Below, piece by piece: positions 1 to 8,519 of a stretch of 64,000 nt of DNA. The notes below the pieces were generated by a model. The model did not search any database. It saw only the letters and a list, made by a program, of their open reading frames with translations, and had not been told where the DNA came from. Each line of letters begins with the position of its first letter. The stretch's first letter is position 1. The position numbers were made by a program, and so were the translations under genes. The DNA comes from Citricoccus sp. CH26A (GTDB lineage Bacteria > Actinomycetota > Actinomycetes > Actinomycetales > Micrococcaceae), in NCBI RefSeq assembly GCF_000224415.1, contig NZ_AFXQ01000005.1, positions 1-64,000 of the forward strand. The letters run 5' to 3'.

Positions 1-566
1 GGACCTGGCGCCAGCGCCTGGCCGGCATGCGGTCCTACCCCTCGAAGCGGCAGGTCGCCCAGTTCATGGAGGGCACGGTGCAGCCCGCCCTGGCGGACGT
101 CCTGCGCGAGTTCACGGCCCAAGGCTACGAGGCCACCTTGGACCTCACCCCGGACCCCGCATCCACGATCTCCGGGCACAAGCTCACGGTCACCATCCCG
201 GAGCATCGCGGCTTCCAGTACCACGCCCAAGTGGTCGAGGCGCCCGTGCCGAAGTTCGGTGGCCGTGGCTCGATGTCCCGCGCCACGGACGTGTACTACC
301 GCATCGAGGTGTTCGCCCAGACCGGCTCCGAGGGCTATGACCTCTACGGCGTCACCCGGCAGCAGGTCATCGACGACGTGTTGGACCGCTACGAGGCACA
401 CCTCGGGTTCCTGACGTACACCCACGAGCACGACTACGCCTCAATGCTCACCCCGGCACCGGCCGTCACCGGCGCCATGCCCGCGGTCACCGCCCCGGAG
501 ACGGCCGCCGAGGTGACCGAGGACGCGGTGGAGATCCGGGAGAAACTCGACGGCCAGGAGGACTGA
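1..566 (+). CDS. betT: BetT-type BCCT choline transporter, C-terminal part only
   Basis: The window opens inside this gene; the first whole codon is at base 3 and the stop TGA is at 564-566, leaving about 187 residues. What is visible is the long cytoplasmic tail that distinguishes BetT-like members of the betaine/choline/carnitine transporter family: a TWRQRLAGM stretch that would follow the last membrane helix, then an alpha/beta domain with FMEGTVQPALADVL, DVYYRIEVF and YDLYGVTRQQVIDDV. In this family the tail senses osmotic strength and gates choline uptake for glycine-betaine synthesis. The last 40 residues are Ala/Thr/Glu-rich and probably unstructured. The membrane domain lies off the left edge, so substrate is inferred from the tail alone. 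Confidence 0.75.
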   Translation, partial: TWRQRLAGMRSYPSKRQVAQFMEGTVQPALADVLREFTAQGYEATLDLTPDPASTISGHKLTVTIPEHRGFQYHAQVVEAPVPKFGGRGSMSRATDVYYRIEVFAQTGSEGYDLYGVTRQQVIDDVLDRYEAHLGFLTYTHEHDYASMLTPAPAVTGAMPAVTAPETAAEVTEDAVEIREKLDGQED

Positions 567-992
567 CTGATGCCTGCAGAAGCTGTACTGCCTCAGTACG
601 GCGCATCAAACGGAGCACCACCGCGGTACCGATCATCCACCTGCTCACCGAGACGTGGAGTCGGGATCCACCGGTTCCCATAGGGGCCGTCTAGATCCCC
701 GATTATCACGGCGGTACCCCGGCGGGTCCTGGAATGGGCCAGCTCCAATGCCCTCTACCAAGCCCCCATCACGGCCTCGGCCAAGCCCGCGATACCCTGA
801 GAATCCCCGGTGGTGCACTGACCGGTTGAGACCACCTTGGTTTGATGCGACGCTGAAACGCGGTCCTCGACGACAACTTGAGGTCTGTCAGGTTCCCCGG
901 ATTCTCGGGGATGTGAATCACAGAGATAAGCGGCCGACTTTTCGCAGAGCTATCTGACCGCTTGCGTCTAATCGTGTTCGCAAGGGGATCGG
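567..992. other. gene-free stretch after betT
   Basis: No convincing gene. Short open frames on both strands have Arg/Pro/Ser-rich translations and no ribosome site. A small hairpin, GTACTG-CCT-CAGTAC at 585-599, lies just after betT and might be a weak terminator. Bases 891-915 carry a single sequence resembling a type I-E CRISPR repeat, but with no second copy in the same orientation. The stretch is less G+C-biased than its neighbours. Confidence 0.4.
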
Positions 993-1574
993 TCAACGGC
1001 GCACCCGATAGCGCAGGTGAAGCACCCGGTTGCCCTGAATCACCACCTCGGGATCCTCCAGTAGGTGTTGTGCGTGGACGGAGCCGAAGTAGGGCTTGCC
1101 GGTCCCGAACACGACGGGTACGACGTCCATGCGCACCTCGTCGACCATGCCCGCGGCCAGCACCTGACCGCCGACCTCGCCTGCGGCGACCTCGACGATG
1201 CGGTCACCGGCGAGCTCCTGGGCGGTGGCCACGGCGGCCTCGACGCCGTCGACGAAGCGAAACGGCGCCTCGGGGTCCCAGCTCTCGGGCCTGCCCCGAT
1301 GGGTCACGACGACCACGTGGTCGACTCCGGCCGGAGGCATCCCGTCCCAGCCGTCCGTCAGGTCGAAGACGTGGCGGCCGGCGATGGTCACCCCGATCTG
1401 GTCCCAGTACGGCCGGGTGTAGTCGTAAGAGGTCTGTGACACCGTCAACACGCCGCTGTCGTCCAACGGGACGTCACCGCTGGACAACCAGTCGAACAGG
1501 GGTCCGGGCTGGTCGTGCTCGTCCGCGATGAACCCGTCCACCGATACCGAGGCGTACAGGACGACCTTGCCCAT
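993..1574 (-). CDS. dihydrofolate reductase / RibD C-terminal family oxidoreductase
   Basis: A 193-residue protein beginning MGKVVLYASVSVDGFIA, the hallmark start of RibD_C/DHFR-like reductases, which bind NADPH at an N-terminal strand and the AGEVGGQVLAAGMVDEV glycine-rich turn near residue 140. The C-terminal VVPVVFGTGKPYFG segment is also typical. The family's real substrates are mostly unknown; few members reduce dihydrofolate. The open frame reaches 1787, but the start at 1574 has a good GAGGAGG ribosome site a few bases upstream, and family homology begins there. It stands alone between betT and a small plus-strand ORF, so context gives no pathway. Confidence 0.85.
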   Translation of the reverse strand: MGKVVLYASVSVDGFIADEHDQPGPLFDWLSSGDVPLDDSGVLTVSQTSYDYTRPYWDQIGVTIAGRHVFDLTDGWDGMPPAGVDHVVVVTHRGRPESWDPEAPFRFVDGVEAAVATAQELAGDRIVEVAAGEVGGQVLAAGMVDEVRMDVVPVVFGTGKPYFGSVHAQHLLEDPEVVIQGNRVLHLRYRVRR

Positions 1575-1726
1575 GGGCCCTCCTCTGGTCTGGGATGCCC
1601 CCAAGGTAGCGCGTGGTGGGCTTACCGCTCTAGGAAGAAATGAATCGTCTGACAGCGGCCAGCAGGAGCGTTGCACTCGGACTGACGGTGCGGCCGTCAT
1701 GCACCTATTGAGGCAAGATCGGGTGC

Positions 1727-1945
1727 ATGGGTACTCGAAGCACCTACGTGACCGAGACGATTCAGGCCTATCTGATCGGCGTGGCAATCCTGCTTGTCGG
1801 CGTCGGGCTATTAGTGGGGGACATCGTCATTCCACGCAGCACTCTGGGCGGAGGCCTGTTGATCCTGGCGGGCGTCTGCTATCTGGCCAGCGCGCTGCTG
1901 CGGTTCCGACGTCGGTCCTCACAACAGACAGAGACGGGAGCGTGA
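1727..1945 (+). CDS. small membrane protein, unknown
   Basis: A 72-codon frame encoding two hydrophobic stretches (about residues 13-34 and 41-58) separated by an Asp/Ile/Pro turn, ending in an Arg-rich tail (RFRRRSS). The pattern suggests a two-helix membrane protein with a cytoplasmic C-terminus. I recognise no family. The ribosome site is weak (a GGG a few bases before the ATG) and codon bias is good but not extreme, so it could also be non-coding. No operon partner: the genes on either side run on the minus strand. Confidence 0.4.
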   Translation: MGTRSTYVTETIQAYLIGVAILLVGVGLLVGDIVIPRSTLGGGLLILAGVCYLASALLRFRRRSSQQTETGA

Positions 1946-2190
1946 GCACTACGGCGGCGCGGGTGATGGCCCTCGGCGGACGATCGCGCACGCCGATCAG
2001 CCTGCGGGACGCGGTCCGAGGATGGTCCGAACAATGGGCGCATCGCCCGGTTGCGACAAATGCACGCACCAGGTTGAGGTCCGGTGGTCCCTCTGACATC
2101 GAGGCAGCAGCGTGGGCGGCGTCTTCGGCCAAGATCTCGACGACGGCTCGGCACGTGAGCGGCAATGGGCTGCTCCTTTTTCACCGAGGC

Positions 2191-2225
2191 CGGGCCGGGC
2201 TCCGATAACTTCGGAGCCCGGCCCG
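2191..2225 (-). terminator. hairpin after the AraC/GyrI regulator
   Basis: Perfect 15-bp stem: CGGGCCGGGCTCCGA at 2191-2205, loop TAACT, and the complement at 2211-2225. It begins 9 bases past the stop codon of the minus-strand regulator gene. There is no T-run on that strand, so termination strength is uncertain, but position and perfection argue for a terminator. Confidence 0.65.
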
Positions 2226-2233
2226 CGCCCGGT

Positions 2234-3115
2234 TCAGGCGCGCTCGATGGGGAACCAGATCTCACACGTCGACGTGGAGAAGTCTGGGGCACGGTCGAGC
2301 ACCGAGACAATAGACGGTCCGGGGCGCAGCCGCCACGGGTTCGAGGGGAACCATTCTGTTGCGGACGCCGCATACGCCTCTTGCAGAGCCTCCGGGTGAG
2401 CGCCGGAGGTACGGAAGATCACCCACATACCCGCGTCCACGACGATCGTGTCGAGGTCCTCGGGAATCCGGGTCTCGGCGCTGACCGCCACGCCGTGCAG
2501 ATAGGTCAGTTCACTTCCCTCGGCGTAGTCAGGGTCAAGGCCAGCACTGACCTGCAACAGCCCCAACGGGCTGGTGTTGCTGAGACCCTTGAGACGCTCA
2601 TGCTCGGAAGCGGGCAGAGACTCGACGTGCCGCTGGATGTGCGGGTTGACGCCCTCGTGGATCAGCGGCACACGTGCAGCGTGGCCGATCAAGCGGAAGT
2701 CGGGTCGTGCAACGATTCGGGCATCCACTGGAGTGCTCCCTTCGACGGTCAGGCGAAACCTGAGTAGCGGTTGACTGCGAAGGGGGCCACCATGGCGACG
2801 GACGAATCCGTGGCTCACCCCATGCACGGAACGGAACGCTCGCCCGAAGGCTTCCGTCGAACCGTATCCGTAGCGCACGGCGACGGCGAGCAGATCCTCA
2901 TCCCCGACGAGATCGGCCGCAGCGACGGTCATACGCCTCCGCCGCACGTAGTCGGACACCGGCATTCCAGCCAGCGACGAGAACATCCGACGCGCGTGGT
3001 AACCCGTCGTTCCCATCGCTGCCGCGAGTTCGTCGATGTCCAGGTCCTCACCGAGGTGCTGCTCAATTTCATCGATGAGGCGGTTGAGGATTTCGATCAT
3101 GGTCATTCCCTTCAC
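2234..3115 (-). CDS. AraC-family regulator with GyrI-like effector domain
   Basis: A 293-residue one-component regulator. Residues about 10-108 form the double helix-turn-helix of AraC/XylS proteins (LDIDELAAAMGTTGYHARRMF, then a second helix pair ending YGYGSTEAFGRAFRSVHGVS). Residues about 130-290 match the GyrI-like/effector-binding fold seen in Rob and SbmC, which binds amphipathic small molecules. This layout usually controls stress or drug-resistance genes. The start is ambiguous: GTG at 3115 and ATG at 3106 both lie within a repeated GAAGGG purine tract, so either could be used. No obvious target is adjacent; autoregulation or remote control is likely. Confidence 0.85.
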   Translation of the reverse strand: MKGMTMIEILNRLIDEIEQHLGEDLDIDELAAAMGTTGYHARRMFSSLAGMPVSDYVRRRRMTVAAADLVGDEDLLAVAVRYGYGSTEAFGRAFRSVHGVSHGFVRRHGGPLRSQPLLRFRLTVEGSTPVDARIVARPDFRLIGHAARVPLIHEGVNPHIQRHVESLPASEHERLKGLSNTSPLGLLQVSAGLDPDYAEGSELTYLHGVAVSAETRIPEDLDTIVVDAGMWVIFRTSGAHPEALQEAYAASATEWFPSNPWRLRPGPSIVSVLDRAPDFSTSTCEIWFPIERA

Positions 3116-3640
3116 CCTTCACCCTCGTCGAAGCGGGGTCTCCTTCGCCCGACTTCCCCGGATCGATTCTGTCGGATCAGCACCACGCCCTCCGCTGGGC
3201 GGAGAGCAGTAGCCTCTGCCCATCGCCCGAGCAAGAACGTCCCGTCAACCAACCCCCACCGGGCACCCCACACGTGACCTGTACGAACAACACTTCCCCT
3301 CCCGAGGTGTCCCGTTAGGCCCCGACCGGTGAACCCTCCCGATGACGGGGCGGCATACGAAGCACGCCCGAACAGGCCGTCCTGACGCGCCGAGTCATGC
3401 CCATCGCAGTGACTCCAGCCGCGCGCTCCCCGCCGCCATACCCCCTCAAACGACGTTCGACTCCTGAGGAGGGGCTCTGGGTCCCGGCAAACGGTGCTTG
3501 TCGTGACTGTTGGCGCGAAGTGAGGGTGGCGGGGGTGAACTACGGAGACGAGCGGTCAGGTCTGGCAGGTGTTGATAGGCGGCGCATGCGATCGGCTCAG
3601 CCGCGTTTATTGGCGACCCCGTCGTAGTCCTGGACGTCAT
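3116..3640. other. gene-free stretch between regulator and MHS carrier
   Basis: About 525 bases with no supported gene. Open frames here lack ribosome sites and have Arg/Pro/Ser-rich translations. The left part should hold the promoter of the minus-strand AraC-family gene. Nothing else stands out until the strong hairpin at 3641. Confidence 0.4.
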
Positions 3641-3680
3641 GGGACGGCCCCAGAAGATCCGTCTCTTCTGGGGCCGTCCC
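3641..3680 (-). terminator. strong hairpin terminator after the MHS carrier
   Basis: Perfect 17-bp inverted repeat: arms 3641-3657 (GGGACGGCCCCAGAAGA) and 3664-3680, with a 6-base loop TCCGTC. It lies 45 bases past the stop of the minus-strand carrier. Bases TCT near the loop give it an A/T-containing apex typical of intrinsic terminators in high-G+C genomes. Confidence 0.8.
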
Positions 3681-3725
3681 CTACGGCGAGGCGGTGCTGT
3701 GCGGTTGTCTGACAGGGGTGGCGGT

Positions 3726-5108
3726 TCAGCGGCTGACGGCGCCGTGAGCCTCGGGGTGGTGGACCGGTGCGCCGAGCTGGTCCAGTGGGGTGCGGTAGGT
3801 TTCCTTGGCCCAGAGTGCGCCGATGGTGGCGATGATCGAAGAGCCGGCCACGATCCAGGCCGCCGGTCCCCAGTTGGCCGGGTCGCCGCCGACCAGGGCG
3901 GTGCCGAGGGTGGGGGTGAAACCGGCGCAGAGGATGCCGATCTGCAGGCCGATGGCCATGCCGGAGTAGCGCACCCGGACGTTGAACAGTTCGGGGAACC
4001 AGCCCGGGTAGATGGAGTTCGACGCCGCGTAGGTGCCGGCGGTGATCAGGGTGCTGGCCAGGAAGATCATGGCGATGTTCCCTGTGGAGAGCACGTTGAA
4101 GTAGACGAAGATCAGCACGGCCGAGCCCGCGACCCCGCCGATGAACATCGGCTTGCGTCCGACCCGGTCCGAGATCGCGGCGAACAGGGGCTGGGTGAAG
4201 ATCGCCAGGGCGTTGCCCAGGATGCTCACCCACAGCATGGTCGCGGCCGGGATACCCACCACCTGGGTGGCGTAGGCCAGACCGAAGGCCTGCATGAAGG
4301 TGTTCGTCACGACCTGGAAGGACATCAGCGTGACCTGGAAGAACTGGGCCGGGTGGGTCCGGAACATCTCGGCGAAGGGCAGCTTCACCAGGTCCTTGTG
4401 CTCGGCCTTCTGCTCGAAGACCTCGGGCTCCTCCAGCGACCGGCGGACCAGGTAGGCCACGACCAGCACGACGAGCGAGAGCCAGAACGGGATGCGCCAG
4501 CCCCACGCCAACCGCGCCTCCTCGGACATGGCCGCCACGGGCAGGAAGGCCAGGGAGGCCAACACGATGCCGGCGGAGATGCCACTCATCGCGAAGCTGG
4601 GGAAGAACGCCCTGCGCCCGACCGGAGACTCCTCCATGGTCAACGCCGCGGCCCCGGCGGTCTCGCCACCGGCAGAGAGCCCCTGCAGGACGCGCATCGA
4701 CACCAGCAGGATCGGCGCCCAGTACCCGGCCGTCTCGAAGTCCGGGAGCATACCGATCAAGAACGTCGCCGCCCCCATCAGCACCAAGGTCATCACCAGT
4801 GTGTTCTTGCGTCCGATCTTGTCCCCGAGATGGCCGAAGACGAAGGCGCCCAGCGGGCGGAAGACGTACCCGACCCCGAAGATCGCGAAGGACTGGATCA
4901 GGGCCACGGTCGGGTCCCCAGCCGGAAAGAAGATCTGGCTGAAGATCAGGGATGCGGCGGTGGCGTAGATGAAGAAGTCGTAGTACTCCAGCGCCCCGCC
5001 CAGGAAGGCGGCCAGGGAGGCCTTGCGGGCACGCTTGAGCTGATGCTGTTCCGCAAGCGAATCGACGGCGGGGGCGGACGAGGTGCCCGCGGGTGAAGGG
5101 GTGGACAT
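3726..5108 (-). CDS. MFS carrier of the MHS family, probable shikimate/quinate uptake
   Basis: A 460-residue, 12-helix member of the metabolite:H+ symporter (MHS) branch of the major facilitator superfamily, which includes ShiA, KgtP and ProP. Diagnostic features are the first-helix motif LEYYDFFIYATAA (about residues 40-52), the motif-A loop GHLGDKIGRKNT (92-103) and its second-half counterpart SDRVGRKPMF. The first 30 residues are polar and cytoplasmic. It diverges from an IclR regulator and a QsuD-like quinate/shikimate dehydrogenase, so shikimate or quinate is the most likely cargo; sequence alone cannot exclude another organic acid. Closed by a strong hairpin at 3641-3680. Confidence 0.85.
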   Translation of the reverse strand: MSTPSPAGTSSAPAVDSLAEQHQLKRARKASLAAFLGGALEYYDFFIYATAASLIFSQIFFPAGDPTVALIQSFAIFGVGYVFRPLGAFVFGHLGDKIGRKNTLVMTLVLMGAATFLIGMLPDFETAGYWAPILLVSMRVLQGLSAGGETAGAAALTMEESPVGRRAFFPSFAMSGISAGIVLASLAFLPVAAMSEEARLAWGWRIPFWLSLVVLVVAYLVRRSLEEPEVFEQKAEHKDLVKLPFAEMFRTHPAQFFQVTLMSFQVVTNTFMQAFGLAYATQVVGIPAATMLWVSILGNALAIFTQPLFAAISDRVGRKPMFIGGVAGSAVLIFVYFNVLSTGNIAMIFLASTLITAGTYAASNSIYPGWFPELFNVRVRYSGMAIGLQIGILCAGFTPTLGTALVGGDPANWGPAAWIVAGSSIIATIGALWAKETYRTPLDQLGAPVHHPEAHGAVSR

Positions 5109-5237
5109 CAGGGTGACTCCTGCTGATCAGAATCGGTGGGGTGGGTCCGCCCGCGGGTGTGCCCTCGGGCCCGGTGGGAGTGGCAAGGACTTGAGCTCCG
5201 ATGATGACAGCCACACCCCGTAGTTCATTTCATTTAT

Positions 5238-5274
5238 TGGCAACTGTTGCTGCATTCTGGTTTACGAGTATGCT
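5238..5274. promoter_or_regulatory. divergent promoter and candidate IclR operator
   Basis: The palindrome GCAAC-T-GTTGC (5240-5250) sits between the divergent carrier and regulator. For the plus strand, TTGCTG (5247-5252) and TATGCT (5269-5274) are spaced 16 bases apart. For the minus strand, TTGCCA (complement of 5238-5243) could act as a -35 box. The palindrome overlaps both -35 boxes, the expected place for a regulator controlling both directions. Confidence 0.55.
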
Positions 5275-5305
5275 GTGAGGCACAACACGTGTCAAGGAGG
5301 AAGCT

Positions 5306-6067
5306 ATGGCGGCCGCGAAATCCGGTACCGCGACCAAGGTGCTGGATCTGCTCACCCTGCTGGGGGACTATCCGGACGGGGCCACCGCCGGCGAGATCGC
5401 CGAGGCCACGGGTCACCCGTTCAGCACCGCCTATCGGTTGGTGAACACGCTGGTGGAGGCGGATTTCGTCACCTATGACCCCTTGGACAAGCGTTACCGG
5501 CTGGGGGTGCGCCTGTACCAGCTGGGCCAGAAGGTCGCCCACCAGCGCGGGTTCGATGGGGCGGCCGAGCCCATCCTGCGCCAGCTCACCCAGGAAACCG
5601 GGGAGAGCTCGGTGCTGCACGTCCTGGACGGCGACCGCAGCCTTACCGCCCTCAAGGTGGACGGACCCCAGTTCCGCACGACCACCGACCCGGGCGACCG
5701 GGCACCGCTGCACACCATCGCCTCGGGCAAGGTCCTGCTCGCCTTCGCCGACCCCGGCACCAGGGAACACCTGCTCGAGACCATTGACCTCACTCCGCGC
5801 ACCGAGCACTCGGTCACCGACCGCGAGGAACTGCGCCGCCAGATCGAACAGGTCCGCCAGCAGGGCTGGGCCGGGCAGTCAGAGGAGAACGATATGGGCA
5901 TGGCCGGCATCGCCGTGCCCGTGCTCTCCCCTGCCCACCGACTGATCGGCGCGGTCACCCTGGCCGCCCCGATCTTCCGCACCAGCCTAGATGGGCTGGA
6001 GGAACACCTGTCAGCCCTCCGCCAGGCCGCAGAGCGGCTGGCCGCGGAACTGCCCGCCCGCCCCTGA
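5306..6067 (+). CDS. IclR-family regulator of the quinate/shikimate module
   Basis: A 253-residue protein with an N-terminal winged helix (about residues 8-65; TAGEIAEATGHPFSTAYRLVNTL is the recognition part) and a C-terminal IclR effector-binding domain (about 80-250). An AAGGAGGAAGCT ribosome site precedes the ATG. It is divergent from the MHS carrier and 64 bases upstream of the dehydrogenase gene in the same direction, so it most likely senses an aromatic-pathway acid and controls both. In Corynebacterium the comparable qsu genes are under a LysR protein, QsuR, so an IclR regulator is a different solution. Effector assignment is inference. Confidence 0.88.
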   Translation: MAAAKSGTATKVLDLLTLLGDYPDGATAGEIAEATGHPFSTAYRLVNTLVEADFVTYDPLDKRYRLGVRLYQLGQKVAHQRGFDGAAEPILRQLTQETGESSVLHVLDGDRSLTALKVDGPQFRTTTDPGDRAPLHTIASGKVLLAFADPGTREHLLETIDLTPRTEHSVTDREELRRQIEQVRQQGWAGQSEENDMGMAGIAVPVLSPAHRLIGAVTLAAPIFRTSLDGLEEHLSALRQAAERLAAELPARP

Positions 6068-6131
6068 GCGACCCGTGGCCACAGCCACGATTCGCCTACA
6101 GCCGCCTGTACCGCCCCCTCCGAGGAGTTCC

Positions 6132-7040
6132 ATGAGCACCACGTCCGAGTCCTACCTGGTGGGGCTGATCGGGTCCGGCATCACCGCCAGCACCTCCCCC
6201 GCCCTGCACGAGGCCGAGGCCCGCCACCACGGCCTGCATTACCTCTACCGCCCCATCGACCTCGACCTCATCGGCCGCCCGGCCGAGGGCGTCGGCGAGT
6301 TGCTGGACGCCGGCCGCGACCTGGGATTCAACGCCTTCAACATCACCCATCCCTGCAAGCAACTCGTCCTGCCCCACCTCGACGAGCTCTCCCCCGAGGC
6401 CGCCGCCCTGAAGGCGGTCAACACCGTGCTCATCCGCGACGGGCGGTTCATCGGCCACAACACCGACCAGTCCGGTTTTGCCGCCGGACTGGCCACCGAA
6501 CTGTCCGACGCCCCCAAGGACACGGTGGTCCAGCTCGGCACCGGTGGGGCAGGCTCCGCGGTGGCCGCCGCGCTGCTGAGCGAGGGCGTGCAGCACCTGT
6601 ACCTGGTCGACGTCGCCCCTGCCCGCGCCACCGAACTCGCCCACGCCATGAGTGCCATGTTCCCCGGCCAGACCGTGGACGCCGCCACCACCGCGGACCT
6701 GCCCGGACTGGTCCCGGCCGCTGACGGCATCGTCAACGCCACCCCGGTGGGCATGCACCACCACCCCGGTGCTCCCCTCGACACCGGGTTACTCGATGGC
6801 ACCCAGTGGGTGGCCGAGGTGATCTACCTTCCGGTGGACACCGACCTCATCGTGGCCGCACGCGCGGCCGGTTGCCGCGTCCTCGACGGTGGGCACATGG
6901 CCGTCGGTCAGGCCGTAGACGCCTTCCGACTCATCACCGGCATCGAACCCGACCGCCCCCGCATGCGCGCCCACTTCCTGGAGATACTCGAGACCCGGCC
7001 CGGCGCGGCCCAGAATCGAACGCTTCAAGCCCAGGCGTAG
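6132..7040 (+). CDS. qsuD: quinate/shikimate dehydrogenase, QsuD-like
   Basis: A 302-residue AroE-superfamily enzyme. The substrate loop GSGITASTSPALHE near the N-terminus is closer to catabolic QsuD-type dehydrogenases than to biosynthetic AroE. The catalytic pair is present: Lys76 in NITHPCKQ and Asp112 in GHNTDQSG. The nucleotide site GTGGAGSA (about 137-144) opens the Rossmann half. The family oxidises quinate or shikimate with NAD to 3-dehydroquinate or 3-dehydroshikimate, feeding protocatechuate degradation. Start chosen at 6132 because a GAGGAG site is 4 bases upstream and homology begins there, although the frame is open from 5991. One odd residue: Cys in THPCK, where the Corynebacterium enzyme as I recall has Tyr. 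Confidence 0.88.
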   Translation: MSTTSESYLVGLIGSGITASTSPALHEAEARHHGLHYLYRPIDLDLIGRPAEGVGELLDAGRDLGFNAFNITHPCKQLVLPHLDELSPEAAALKAVNTVLIRDGRFIGHNTDQSGFAAGLATELSDAPKDTVVQLGTGGAGSAVAAALLSEGVQHLYLVDVAPARATELAHAMSAMFPGQTVDAATTADLPGLVPAADGIVNATPVGMHHHPGAPLDTGLLDGTQWVAEVIYLPVDTDLIVAARAAGCRVLDGGHMAVGQAVDAFRLITGIEPDRPRMRAHFLEILETRPGAAQNRTLQAQA

Positions 7041-7223
7041 ATCCCCGCGGCGCGCCAGGATCTCCTTGCCCCGCAGATCCGGCCGGCCACCATGGCGGGC
7101 TCGCCACGCTCACAGCGGGACAGGCACCCTCGGACTGGCACACTGACAAGGGCACGCGCAGCGCGATGGTCCGGTTCGGCATCAGTCCAGCGCCCGCTGC
7201 CCACAGCCCCGAAGGAGACCGCC

Positions 7224-8519
7224 ACGAACCGCTCGCCAGCACTGCGCCCCGCCCTGCCCTGGGTCATCGCGGGCATCGTCGTCCTCGCCCTGAACCTGCG
7301 CGCCCCCATCATCGCGCCGACTGCCGTGCTCGGTCCGATCCAGGCCGACACCTCACTCAACGCCGTCGGCGCCGGCCTGTTGACGGGCCTGCCGGTCCTG
7401 ATCTTCGCCCTGGCCACCCCGCTGGCCACCCGATGGATCCGCCGCTTCGGCCCCGAGGCGGTCGTCCTGCTATGCCTGTCCGGTGTGCTCGCGGGCACCG
7501 TCATCCGCTCCACGGGTCCGGCCTGGGTGGTACTGGCCGGGACTGCGGTCATCGGCGTCGCGATCACCCTGGGCAACATCGCCGTGCCGGTGATCATCCG
7601 GCGGGACGTGCCCTGGCGCCAGGTGTCCCTGGCCACCGGCGCGTACTCGGCGGCCATGAACGTCGGTTCCATGCTCACGTTGTTGGTCACCGCGCCCCTG
7701 GCCGAGGCCGTGGGCTGGCGCTGGGCGATCGCGGCCTGGGCAGTCCTCACCGCCATCGGGCTGGCCTACTGGCTGTGGTGGTCCCGGCGCCTGCGCACCC
7801 GGGCCGCCGCCACGCCGGAACCTGGCCCCACCGACGCTTCGCCGGGCACCTCCGCGGACGGCGTCCGGGACACCCCGACGCCGGCAGGCGCCTCCGCCAC
7901 CGGTCCAACCCCGGCCACGGGGGCGGTTCCGGGCCCGGGCGCCGGCCGGCCCCGCTTCCGGCTGATCATCGTCCTGCTCACCGTGGCCTTCTGCGGGCAG
8001 TCCGGGGCCTACTACGCCACCACCACCTGGCTGCCGACCCTGCTGAGTGATGCCATGGGGTTGGCCGCGGGAGCCTCGGGTGCCACGGCGTCGCTGTTCC
8101 AGGTGGCGGCCATCGTGGGGGCCTTCGGCGTGCCGGTGCTCGCGCTCCGGGCCCGCGGGCTCTGGGTCCCGGTGGCCGTGATGGGAGTGCTCTGGATCAT
8201 CCTGCCCCTGGGCCTGCTCCTGGCCCCGGAGGCCTACGTGCTGTGGTCCATCATCGGCGGCATCGCCCAGGGCGGCGGGTTCACCGCCATCTTCTCCATC
8301 ATCGCCCGGGTGGCCTCCACCGACGCAGAGGCCGCCTCCGGTTCGGCGTGGGTGCAGACCGGTGGTTACCTGGTCGCCACGATCACCCCGCCCCTGGCCG
8401 GCTGGCTGAACGCGACCTCTGGTGGCTGGACCGCTCCCCTGCTGCTGGTGCTGGTCCTGACCGTCATGTTCTGCACCGGCGGTCTCCTGGCTGCGCGGCT
8501 GGCCCAGCGACCCTCGTGA
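7224..8519 (+). CDS. CynX/NimT-like MFS carrier
   Basis: A 12-helix major facilitator of the CynX (cyanate) / NimT (nitroimidazole) branch, recognisable from the first-helix motif LNLRAPIIAPTAVLGPI and the tandem six-helix halves. A Pro/Ala/Gly/Thr-rich cytoplasmic linker of about 60 residues joins the halves (bases 7790-7955). The first in-frame ATG (7092) would add 44 polar, Arg-rich residues unlike the family and has no ribosome site. A strong GAAGGAG at 7211-7217 sits 6 bases before an in-frame ACG at 7224, directly before the conserved part, so an ACG start is proposed. It follows the dehydrogenase by about 180 bases; substrate unknown. Confidence 0.75.
   Translation, partial: TNRSPALRPALPWVIAGIVVLALNLRAPIIAPTAVLGPIQADTSLNAVGAGLLTGLPVLIFALATPLATRWIRRFGPEAVVLLCLSGVLAGTVIRSTGPAWVVLAGTAVIGVAITLGNIAVPVIIRRDVPWRQVSLATGAYSAAMNVGSMLTLLVTAPLAEAVGWRWAIAAWAVLTAIGLAYWLWWSRRLRTRAAATPEPGPTDASPGTSADGVRDTPTPAGASATGPTPATGAVPGPGAGRPRFRLIIVLLTVAFCGQSGAYYATTTWLPTLLSDAMGLAAGASGATASLFQVAAIVGAFGVPVLALRARGLWVPVAVMGVLWIILPLGLLLAPEAYVLWSIIGGIAQGGGFTAIFSIIARVASTDAEAASGSAWVQTGGYLVATITPPLAGWLNATSGGWTAPLLLVLVLTVMFCTGGLLAARLAQRPS

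Noticed and set aside
885-920. TTCCCCGGATTCTCGGGGATG resembles a type I-E CRISPR repeat (seen on the other strand as ATCCCCG...CGGGGAAC)
   Set aside because: Only one copy. A similar word near 793-810 is in the opposite orientation and the spacing does not fit a 61-base repeat unit; no cas genes are seen.
655-957. 100-codon plus-strand frame after betT
   Set aside because: Arg/Pro/Ser-rich translation, no ribosome site, overlapped by another frame of equal length; no family resemblance.
3639-5096. Very long plus-strand frame opposite the MHS carrier
   Set aside because: Gly/Asp/Arg/His-rich translation typical of the antisense of a G+C-rich gene; the minus frame matches a known carrier family along its length. 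The same reasoning removes long shadows opposite purA, cycA, sdaA, katE, the GH13 gene and the DHA2 exporter.
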